64,000 bases of DNA from Litoditis marina. Lineage: Eukaryota; Nematoda; Chromadorea; Rhabditida; Rhabditidae. Of this stretch, positions 47,503 through 57,322 are shown one piece after another; position 1 is the first letter of the stretch; each line of letters begins with the position of its first letter. Made by a program: the position numbers and the translations under genes. Where the stretch lies: assembly GCA_964036275.1 (NCBI GenBank), contig OZ038436.1:6069482-6133481 (forward strand). The letters are read 5' to 3'. A model generated the notes under the pieces. The model had not been told where the DNA came from and ran no database searches. It saw nothing but the letters and a program-made list of their open reading frames with translations.

Positions 47503-47562
47503 GGTCCCGCGGCTGACGCCGCGGGCCCCGCTAGCTGGGGGTGCCCCCCAGACCCCCGCGTG
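47503..47562. repeat. GC-rich double hairpin at a repeat end
   Basis: 'cccgcggctgacgccgcggg' folds on itself, and 'ctgggggtgccccccag' a few bases on folds again. The sequence between them ends in CTAG. The surrounding 1.2 kb is AT-rich repeat DNA. Confidence 0.6.
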
Positions 47563-48092
47563 TTTGGCATGTTCGAAATCGTAAAAAAAAGTTAAGGCAT
47601 CAAAGATCATGTTGACAGTTTTCGTCATGTGACTCATCATGTGACTTATGACGTCATCAATTTTGTAGGTGAAATTCAACAACGTATATCTCGCGAACGA
47701 CTGAACTTTTTTTTGATATTTTATCACGATAGAGCACTACTTAGTGATTACTCTTCACACTAAAATAACTGTACTTGTTCAACTCTTTTGAAAATTTGGC
47801 AAACAAAAACCCGATATTTCTCGAAAAGAAAACACTTGCTCTCAACTTTTTTCTGATGTAGTTGATTCTCATGCATAACTCATACTGTTGGAAAAATGAG
47901 GAAAAGTTTAAGTCCGTTTGAAAATTTTCGGACCGTTTTTGACCATTTTACATCTTCATGTAACTAATCAATAAATCGATATTATCGATTTTTCATAATT
48001 GAAAGTCATAATCATTTCGAGTCCTACATATATATGTCGAGTTTCAAGACAATAGAGGTAGGGGTTGTCGCGGGACGTTAAGGCGTAAAATA

Positions 48093-48684
48093 TCATGTCT
48101 GATTTCGAGTCCTCATAAAAAATCGATAAATCAATAACAGAAAAATTCCTCAAAAAGACCCTCTTAGATTTCGAAGTAGTACACGTAGTAGAAGTTTTGA
48201 GTCGATCAGGCCAAATTTTTCATTTTAGATAGGGGGTATCAATCGATTTTGCTAAATTCAACTTTGCGGTAGATCAAATTATCGATTTTTTGTTATTATC
48301 AACTTTGTTTCCCATCCAAGTTGTGTTGATGGTAGAGAGCACGTAGGCCACGGTCGCACGGCTGGCAAGTTACAGATACGTGAAATATGTCATGTCTGAT
48401 TTCGAGTCCTCATAAAAAATCGATAAATCAATAACAGAAAAATTCCTCAAAAAGACCCTCTTAGATTTCGAAGTAGTACACGTAGTAGAAGTTTTGAGTC
48501 GATCAGGCCAAATTTTTCATTTTAGATAGGGGGTATCAATCGATTTTGCTAAATTCAACTTTGCGGTAGATCAAGTTATCGATTTTTTGTTATCATCAAC
48601 TTTGTTTCCCATCCGAGTTGTGTTGGTGGTAGAAAGCACGTGGGCCACGGTCGCACGACTGGCAAGTTACAGATACGTGAAATC
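48093..48684. repeat. Two tandem copies of a 296-bp unit
   Basis: 'catgtctgatttcgagtcct' begins at 48093 and 48389. The two copies differ at only a few positions (for example 'caagttgtgttgat' against 'cgagttgtgttggt'), so the duplication is recent. Confidence 0.9.
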
Positions 48685-50012
48685 TGAGTAGGGTTCATAA
48701 AGATGTGCATTAAAAATCGTTAAGGCCCTAAATCAAAAATCGTACGGGGGCGCTGTGCTTAGAAAACTTGGACGTATACGTGATAGCAGTTACGAGAGGA
48801 CAGCCTCAAGTTTATCGTTACGCTTTCGTTGTTATGTATAGGTGGCCAACTCATATAAAACATAACAAAGATACTATATATTTACTAGAGAATAATAAAT
48901 ACACATTACAATCACACTTAGTATAATCTGCTCTATTGCTTAGCTGTTACTTGCAGGGTGCTCAATTACTATTGCATTACATCATCACTATTTAGTTGCA
49001 AGAGGAGATACATTTAAATGTTTGCCGCTTTCATGTTATCCTAACATGTTAGATTGCATATTCACATTGCGTAGGACCAGTAGTCCAAACACAAATAAGA
49101 AACGACAAAATAAAGGAGAGAAAAGGGTGACGCGAGAGCTAGAACTTCGAAATGAGCTCGAGCTCGCGCTTTTATAGGCATGAACTAGAAGTGCGCCAGT
49201 ATTCACCGTAAAAGCGCCGAGTAAAACTCGTTTGCGTACTTGCAGTTGCATGGAAATTCAGACACAGAGAAAACAGCGTCGCTCTCCGCGACAATAAGAA
49301 ATGAAACTGGTATTTTTGTGACCTTTTCCATGGAATGGAGGAGCTGCTCCAAATTTCACACAAAGATGTTCGATGAACCCTCTTATTCCCTCTTTCCCTG
49401 TTTATCCCTCTTGCCTTGTTTTGATAGTAGTTTGTAATTGTATTCAACGTAAATTATCTACTTTAGACTTGCAACCTGAATGTAACAGACAGCCTCTTGG
49501 AGGATAGCCGTTGTCTTCCTAGAAGACTATTTTCCTCCAACTCCCAGCGCCCTTTTGACGCCAACAACACCTTCACGCAACACCCAGTGATACGGGAGAA
49601 AAATAAAGCTTGTATTGTATTGTATTTGTATTGTATGAAATTACAAAATTACAAAACTCTAAAACATCAAGATTTCTCATTCAACTGGAGTGGAGAAACT
49701 TTCTAACGAACTATTCAGGAAATTCGTAAGACAAACGATCACCAAACGATAAACAAAATGTTTACTTTATGAATTGCACAGAGAGTTCTAAAGACAAACA
49801 CATGTTGATTTCTTGTTGAAGAAAGCCACATTTCTGCTTTGCTCCCATAGCTTTTTGGTTTCAAGTCTGAAACAGTTGAAACACTGAGTTTTCTCTGCGG
49901 TTGATGAAAGAATTTTTCAATGTCAATCAAAAAGACCCAAGTTAATCCAGGAGAAGGAAGGTGAAACCGAACAGAACTCACACATTTCCTATTTGTCATA
50001 TAATATTATTTT

Positions 50013-50079
50013 ACAAACAAAACCTGTTGTTCATCGAATTAAGGTGTGCGGTCTAGTTATATGAGAATAGTGAAACACA
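50013..50079 (-). ncRNA. Candidate 21U-RNA (piRNA) gene
   Basis: Minus-strand CACTCGTGTGTTTCA (core from 50079), 'catataac' box, CGAT with its T at 50033. The predicted 21-mer is 50033 down to 50013. Confidence 0.4.
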
Positions 50080-50853
50080 CGAGTGATGAATGTATCTCCA
50101 AAGTTTGTAAGTCCAGTCCCAACTCAATTTGTTCGGAAAGAGAAAGACTGTTCGGTAATGGTTTTTTTCGCGAAAGCCGTACCCTAAATCAAAATTCAGA
50201 CTTTGGTATCAATATTCTACCTCGTGTTATCACTGCGTTTAACCGAACCAGAATTCTTACGAAAAAGAACGCTTTGTAGTCTTGCGTTCCTACCTTATTC
50301 CCAAATAAGAAAATACTTGCAGTCAAGAAGCACCACTTTGCAACAATGTGATGTGATCAAGTAAATCTTGAAATCTTGAATATAACCAGTGAAACACACA
50401 ACTGAGATAATGTGGTTGTACCCAATCATGTGTTGATGAACGGCAAGAAAATAAAATATTTAAAAAGTGAATGTTTTGGGAAGCCAGGGTTGAACTGCAG
50501 TTGTCTTTTTTGGAATTAGAGCTGCCATAATCATCATAGATTTTAGATCTTCCAACTTCAAAAGTAAGAAGTTTACTGTCGTTCAACAAATGAAACTTGT
50601 TCTTTCTCTTCGTTTCTCTTTATTCTCATTTTAAGTTCTATGTTTCTCCAACACTAATTGAACTAATTCCGAACCGGCTGCTGGATTGTTATACCGATTC
50701 ATACAGGGCTGATTCGAGTATTGTAAATAAGATTTTTAAAATATGGTTCAATAAGAAACTTTAAAAATAATCGTTCTGCTTGCCTGTTACTTTATTAAAT
50801 TCGATTTATATAGTGAAAGCGTTTACTGCGTTTACGTTTACTGTGTTTACTGT

Positions 50854-50904
50854 GTGAGAGATGTACTCAAAACTGTTTCGACCCTGATTCAAGACGGTTT
50901 TGGG
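50854..50904 (+). repeat. Left member of a 50-bp inverted repeat pair
   Basis: 'gagagatgtactcaaaactg' plus 'tttcgaccctgattcaagacggttttgg', inverted copy at 55826-55877 with about two differences. The pair brackets 4.9 kb. Confidence 0.85.
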
Positions 50905-51984
50905 TTTTCTCAGAGGGTTGGGTCATCAACAGTTGAACCCCTCTGAGAAAATAGGAACAGGACGAAAAGACTTACTGACCGTCTTCTAGCGGAGAATTGA
51001 GAGAAATGAACATGAACAGCTTATCAAAAACGTCGATTAGATAAAGAATTGGTCCTAGGTGTCGAAGTTTGTCCTTGTTGGTCTACGTGGTCTTGTCACT
51101 ATTTCAGTATTCAACTTGAAGTAAAAAGAATATTAACGCAAAACAGGAATTAGCACCAGAATGATCTTCTCACATTCCCAATCAAAATTAAGTGGTCGAT
51201 CATCAGTTAGTTATACGATCAACAATAAGCCGAGGTTCATTACCGCAGTGTGGATTAGTCTCACAATTAGCCGTACTCGTGTGCTTTACAGCTTTGGTAT
51301 AAGGGAAGCGCCTCCGTAAGCTTTGATCTCTCTTTCGCCCTGCCACTTAAAGACAATATAAAACTCCGACGGTTTTCTGCCTTTTTGTATATAATTTCTG
51401 TCTGTCTTGAACATTAGCAGTGAAACACAGGTGAATACAGTTTTGTCAAAAGATGATATCTCAATATGGTGGATTCGTGATTAGGGAGGGATTCATTTAT
51501 TGCTGATTTTCATAAAAGGAGAAGATTTTTTGAGAACGGTTTGATGAGTTTGACACCATTCTATAGTATTGGTGAAGCCCACAAGAAAAATCACACATGT
51601 GGGAAATTCCTTCCAAAACAAAATTTCGAAGCGAGTTTCTGGAAAATAAATTAGAATTTGCAGTATAGTTACACATAATATAGTATATAGAACTATGAAT
51701 AACATGTTTAGGATTATGAGAAACATCAAATGTATGCAAACTTAAAAGTTCTGTTTTCAACCCTTTCAAGATTGTTTCAAGTGATTTCAGTTTAGCCCTT
51801 TCTCATGTTCCTCCTATTATAACTATCATTTTCGAACATTTTCACATCCGGGATTCCAACCTATTTCAGCTCAGGGGGGGGGGACAATTGTACAATAAAC
51901 CCAATTTCAACTATAAAACTTTTATTCAAAAAGTTTACTATCGTTGCCCGCCTTTCTACGTATAGTTCCTGCCAAATTCTCGAA

Positions 51985-52066
51985 ATCTGCGCCTCCTGTG
52001 AGACTCGAACCGGGCCCAGAAACGTGGCCGGCGTGGACGATAACTACTATACCAACTGCTCTTATA
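51985..52066 (-). repeat. tRNA-derived repeat, copy 1
   Basis: On the minus strand, an A-box-like 'ttggtatagtagttatc' is followed at tRNA-like spacing by the B box GGTTCGAGTC. The T stem and acceptor stem do not pair, so this is not a working tRNA. About 30 bases further upstream on that strand is 'tactgtatatctcacttt', which is also found above copy 2. Confidence 0.55.
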
Positions 52067-52438
52067 GCATGGTTGGTGACGAGTCATATATATGTGTTCT
52101 TACACAGCATAAAGTGAGATATACAGTATACCGTCATCATTCCTCAAGCGACAACTATACTAATAGGATGGGTGAAACAGTCAAATGCAAAACGAAAAAA
52201 AGAACACTTTTTGTAAGAAATACGAAATGTAAGAAAAACGAATTGACGTGAACGAATAAATATGTAAATATGTAACATATTTGCATGTATCCTCTTTCAA
52301 TCCGGCTGTTTATCATGTTTTATGCCGAGAAATAGATGGATCTGTTGGCAAAAAGATGGTTTAAAAACGGTTACTTTTTTCAATCAAAAGCAGTCGGTAG
52401 GTCCTAGAATCAGGGCTGCGCCCGCTAAACATCACTCC

Positions 52439-52505
52439 AGTGTTTCGCTACTCTTATATGGCAAGACATCACACCTTAACTCAGTCTACAGAACGTTACG
52501 AAATC
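52439..52505 (+). ncRNA. Candidate 21U-RNA (piRNA) gene
   Basis: CACTCCAGTGTTTC (core from 52439), TTATATGG box, CAGT with its T at 52485. The predicted 21-mer is 52485-52505. The upstream 40 bases resemble those of the unit at 53482. Confidence 0.5.
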
Positions 52506-53144
52506 AAATGCTGGAAAGTAAAACGGAAAATCGTTTCTTCTTTAGTGTAGACAACATAGCGTCTATAGTATCGCCATGTATGTAAATATCTGATGAAAAA
52601 AGACTGAAATTGTAGTAATTTACTATAGGAACTACATGTATTTTGATGTGATAATTGGAATATTTTGATGGGAAAAACTTCAAATCATTGCTTCCGTTTC
52701 GAAGCCGGAAACCACCTGGTCAATACAAATTCATTCAGTAGACCGGATTCAAGAACATACCACAAAGTTAGCGACTTTTTCGAAAAATGCTGCGTTCTAT
52801 GGGTGTTTTGTTTGTGTTTGGGTATATTCATATTATTATATATTCTTTGTAATTTTTTTTATTTTTTTTTACTATTTCCGCAAAGAAGTTCCTCATGTCA
52901 CTGGATCAATGTCATTAAAGCATTCGATAATCCATCATGAAGTCATTTATGAAGGAAAGACCAAGACCTTTCAAGAAGCTGCGACAACAAAGATCTGTGG
53001 TTTGTATGATGATCACCGCCTCGTAACAAAGCGACGTGGATGAATGGTAAATATATAAATTCGATAAAAATAATGTAATATCTCAATCCTAGATTTAAAA
53101 GAGAAAATTCAGAAAACACATAGACATTTTCGAAGTTATGTGAT

Positions 53145-53212
53145 GAATGATCATACTGTTGTGTATCAACTCTGCTTGCTATTTTCCATATAAGTCAGTT
53201 ACGCGAAACATT
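53145..53212 (-). ncRNA. Candidate 21U-RNA (piRNA) gene
   Basis: Minus-strand AATGTTTCG from 53212, TTATATGG box about 11 bases on, TGAT with its T at 53165. The predicted 21-mer is 53165 down to 53145. Confidence 0.45.
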
Positions 53213-53481
53213 CGAAAGCGCTTAGAAGTCAGAATTGTTCGTTTCTGCATGGAGAATACTGAATCAAATGTAGATGTAAAGAGAGGCTCATTATGAACAG
53301 TTATAGTGTTTTTTTTGGTGTGATGATGGCGATTGTATTGTGATGAGAAAACGTCAAATCAAACGGATGAATTTTTACGTAAAAACAGGCCAATCGATAA
53401 CCGAAATAGACATTTGAAAACGCCGCAAATAGTTTATTTTTGACGTTCGTATCAGAGCTGTGCCGCGCGGAACTTCACTCG

Positions 53482-53548
53482 CGTGTTTCACTAATCTAAT
53501 ATGACCAGGCCGTTCAGTCTAACTCAATGCATCCAACGAAATCTGTGA
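53482..53548 (+). ncRNA. Candidate 21U-RNA (piRNA) gene
   Basis: CACTCGCGTGTTTCA (core from 53482), TAATATGA box, CAAT with its T at 53528. The predicted 21-mer is 53528-53548. A probable diverged duplicate of 52439. Confidence 0.5.
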
Positions 53549-54841
53549 GCTAGTTGATATAAATGTAATAAATGAACGACTCCTATTGAAAACCACAAGA
53601 AAATTTAGACAAGAAGATATAGCTATATATGCTCTGTTATTTGAGTTATTGTCACGGTGCAATGGGAGCTATACTTTTCAACACTGTCATTGATCAGTAA
53701 TTCAATCCGCTTGTTACACGACTATAGTTTCGAAGTTCCAGACAAATTTTCGGCATGGGAATGGGTTTAAAAGTTGCAAAAATTCTGGATATTAGGGTGG
53801 GTGCAACTGTTTCAAAGGCCACCAACACTTTTCATAATGAACTTTATCTTAAAACTTTTTAATTCAACTTTACTAATAAAACATTCCACCAAACAAAATG
53901 AAAACGATCAATTTGGGAATAAAATGAACATACTCTTATAGAAATCATACGGAATACATTCTTGTAAAAATTATAATAAATACATTCTCGTAAAATAACG
54001 AAACATTCAGTCACGAGAGGTCTGATAATGAAGTGCTTGCATTGAATGTTTAACTTAAATGTTGTTTATAGAAAAGTCACCCTGTAATGCTGTAGTCCTC
54101 AGCTGCAATTTTCACGCGGTTCTGATAAGGTTTAGAGAACAATTTTGTATTCTCACTATTACCTCGAGGTTATATAAGAAACTCGGAAACTATTTCCGGG
54201 TATAGGTTCGTTAAACTTTTGCTTTGTGAGAAGCGCTGTTTGTCTGCGCATCTCTGATCTACACACTCTCTCATCCGCTGCCAACTAGGGAATAACCACT
54301 CGCCACGCACTCAGAAACATTTTGGTCGTCTACTTTATGCGAATATGAAGCGATGCGGCCGTTTGTTGTTTTTTCTTTCGGGAAATGTACACTTCAGAGT
54401 GAATGTAAACAACAACAAACCTCTTCCTTTGTATTAGAATAGAATAGAATGTTTATTCGCGATTGAACACGTGTCTTTCCACATTGGTATATGTGGCACT
54501 ACAAACTATGGTTGTAGATTTAGAAGAAAGAATAAAATGTAGAGTATTGTTTACTCTGTTACGCGCTGATTGTATAATACGCATTGTTGCGTTGCAGTAC
54601 TGCACAATTGAAACGATGATTGTACCAGGAAGTTTTTAGGACAATACTGATGGCCGAATATGAACATTTGTTTTTGAAGAGATCATTCAGATTATCACGT
54701 TTTCTTAGATGAAGACTGTATGAATGTTGGTTGTGTCATGCGTCAGATTGAAGAGATAAGTGGTCACAAAGTTTCAGTAATAAGGAGGCGATTCATTGGT
54801 GTTGTGACTGAGGGTGTGAAGGTCAGTCATGTATCTCGGCA

Positions 54842-54950
54842 ATGAAGTACTTCGATCATTTAATCGATCATTTGAAGTACTTCGATCATTTAATCGATCA
54901 TTTGAAGTACTTCGATCATTTAATCGTTCATTTGAAGTACTTCGATCATG
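54842..54950. repeat. 30-bp tandem array, 3.5 copies
   Basis: The unit 'tttgaagtacttcgatcatt' plus 'taatcgatca' is repeated with one base change. Each unit holds the palindromes GAAGTACTTC and TAATCGATCATT-like, so either strand can form a chain of small hairpins. There are no spacers, so it is not CRISPR. Confidence 0.9.
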
Positions 54951-55825
54951 CATCCAACAATGCGCTCCCATGTCGATCTTCGGTAGGTAAGCAACGTTGT
55001 CCACTTATCCCTCAACAGTTTCGTAGATCAGAGATACAGCGGACAGCAACTCCTCTAACACATTATAGACACGAATGTCGTCCAATTTTTCCAAATACGA
55101 CAAAAATGACATTTGTGACCACCTATATACCCAGGAAGTAGTGATAGAGAACTTTCGAACAGTTTTACCCTCTAACGAAAACATGCTGCACCCAAACTCA
55201 CCCTCTAGGACTATAAATGAAATGAGACGGGGCAGTACAATCAATCGTTCAATCAGTACACACTGTGATATAGCTGGAATAAATAGAATGATTTGATATC
55301 GAGTTCGATTGCTATTGCTTATAGAGGTTAGCAGCGATAGTCTTTTGTAGTGCCACAACCACTATCATGACGATATCATTTTCTTGACGTGAGAATAGAA
55401 CAGGAGTTTTCTTTGGGGACTGCATATTCTTGGATAGAGAACGGGAACCATGACTTGACAGAAAAAGCAATAACTGAAATTTCAAATAGAATACGATTAT
55501 CAAATCACAACACCTTTATCTTGGATAGAAACTCTCGCTGTTCAGTAAAAGACATGGTCGTACGATAGAATGACACAGGTAGAAAACTGGACCAACGACT
55601 AACTGTCATAAAATACGAGTGATAGTATGGACTGAATTTGGTGAAGTCTATTTGAACTTCAAATCGACTAGTCCGGCTTCCGGTTGGTATTATCACATTT
55701 GCGTAGACAGTGTTTCTCTATTTGTCGCTCATACGTCACAGTACACCGACGATAGCACTCCTTCAAAAGTGTAGTCATTTTCATACAAACTATCTCTTCT
55801 ACACCTAAATGGGCTAAATCCATCC

Positions 55826-55877
55826 AAAACCGTCTTGAATCAGGGTCGAAACGGTTTTGAGTACATCTCTTACTGAG
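55826..55877 (-). repeat. Right member of a 50-bp inverted repeat pair
   Basis: Reverse complement of 50854-50904: 'ccaaaaccgtcttgaatcag' to 'ttttgagtacatctctt'. Confidence 0.85.
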
Positions 55878-56631
55878 CACATTAACTTAATCATATCTCT
55901 TCTACAGTATGACTACAAGACTTCCTACTGTTAGTACTATATACTGGAGGTAATCTGAATAGTCACGTGAAGTGAGCATCCTCATGAGGCGTCGTGCACT
56001 TTGTCATTGCACGTTTCTGCCTGTGCTCGAATGATACCGGAACACAACTTGAGCAGAGGTTTTGTTTCGGGCTGCTCTTAACTGTATTGAGATCAGAGAG
56101 CACAAATAACTCGTACATCAGTTCGATCAATCCACGTGACATTCACATGACAATGCCGCGCGACACGCAACGCGTCCAATCAAAAGTAGGATACAACAGC
56201 TTTACGAGAAAACATATTGCTCTCTGGTCTCCTTTAACATGTTTCTTGTGACTGGAACTGACTAAAAGTATATGTAAATTCAATAGTAAAGAATTACAAA
56301 CTCCGCATTTCATTCTAGATTTATGTTACAGAGAGTCTTCAAGATATAGATAAGATAAGTTTTCACGTATTACGTAAAAAAGTTTTTTCTATTATAGTCT
56401 AAAAAAGTAGGCTTTGGGAATTCGAATGCCTGGAATTTTATGTACAAAATATATGTTTGCTATTCTCTGAGTAAGCAAATATGGTGTTTGATGCCTTGTG
56501 TTCAAAGTTTGGTGTCGTGGTTTTTCGGCTAAAATTCGCTGTTTATACCGTGAATCGGACGAAACTACAACGAGGGTTCGTTCACTTTTTCAACTAATTG
56601 GGCTATAGTGGGTGCCAAATGTACAATTTTT

Positions 56632-56700
56632 GTCTCTCACCGGAATCGAACCTGCGAGCAAAAGATTCGTAGCAGGCTGCGCACCACTGCGCTATTAGAG
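56632..56700 (-). repeat. tRNA-derived repeat, copy 2
   Basis: On the minus strand: 'aatagcgcagtggtgcgc' with a perfect GCGC/GCGC D stem, then the B box GGTTCGATTCC and a partial T stem. The acceptor and anticodon arms pair poorly. 'tactgtatatctcacttc' lies upstream, as in copy 1. It could be a decayed tRNA or a SINE head. Confidence 0.55.
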
Positions 56701-57181
56701 TACATAACGGGGATGTTTCGGAATCGGAGAAATGTGTGAGTACACAGCGTGAAGTGAGATATACAGTACCCTCCCGCTTTTCCGTTGGCGCCGACTATGA
56801 CTTGACTTACCTTATAGTCTGCATTTGCTGACGAGAAAGAGAAATGCATTTCAAGAAATGCATCACATGCATCACATGAAGGAGAAATGCATCACATACA
56901 TTTCAGGGTCAATTTCACACCAACAAAGAGCAAAAAGAAAAGTTGAAAACGCGCGGTATATGACTTCCACTAGGTATACTTGATCTAGGGTGAGGCTTCA
57001 AAACACTGCTTCAATAGTTTGGCATTATCGCCGTTTTCCATTCGCACGAACATTTGAGTCTTTGTCCATTAAGATCTACATATACTGATTTAGAAAGACA
57101 GGTTGAAACATGCGAGCGCGCCTCAGGAATACGTATAACAAAAGATCCCGATTTCTTCATCCCAAGTTAGAAACTCGGTGG

Positions 57182-57248
57182 CATGTTTCAACATGTCTAT
57201 ATATCCTGTCATGAGGTTGTTACGCAGTAAACTAGCTATTTCGACCAT
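57182..57248 (+). ncRNA. Candidate 21U-RNA (piRNA) gene
   Basis: CATGTTTCA from 57182, TATATAT box, CAGT with its T at 57228. The predicted 21-mer is 57228-57248, just beyond the 3' end of the globin gene and antisense to it. Confidence 0.45.
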
Positions 57249-57322
57249 AACTTTCTATGAAAATGTAGTAAACTTCATTGGACAAAACGAGATGGATGAA
57301 TAGAATGTACATTTTATGTTTG

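Larger units (their letters stand above)
46825..57322. other. 10.5-kb gene-poor region
   Basis: I find no exon with convincing splice sites and coding character. Open frames here are short and AT-rich. The contents are hairpin MITE copies (46925-47095), a GC-rich palindrome (47503-47562), a 296-bp tandem duplication (48093-48684), tRNA-derived repeats, a 50-bp inverted repeat pair 5 kb apart, a 30-bp tandem array (54842-54950) and several candidate 21U-RNA genes. Confidence 0.5.

Noticed and set aside
51985..52066. Functional tRNA gene
   Set aside because: The A and B boxes are present, but the acceptor and T stems do not pair. The same holds for 56632-56700 apart from its D stem.
54842..54950. 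CRISPR-like repeats
   Set aside because: The units are directly adjacent without spacers and the genome is animal. This is a simple tandem repeat.
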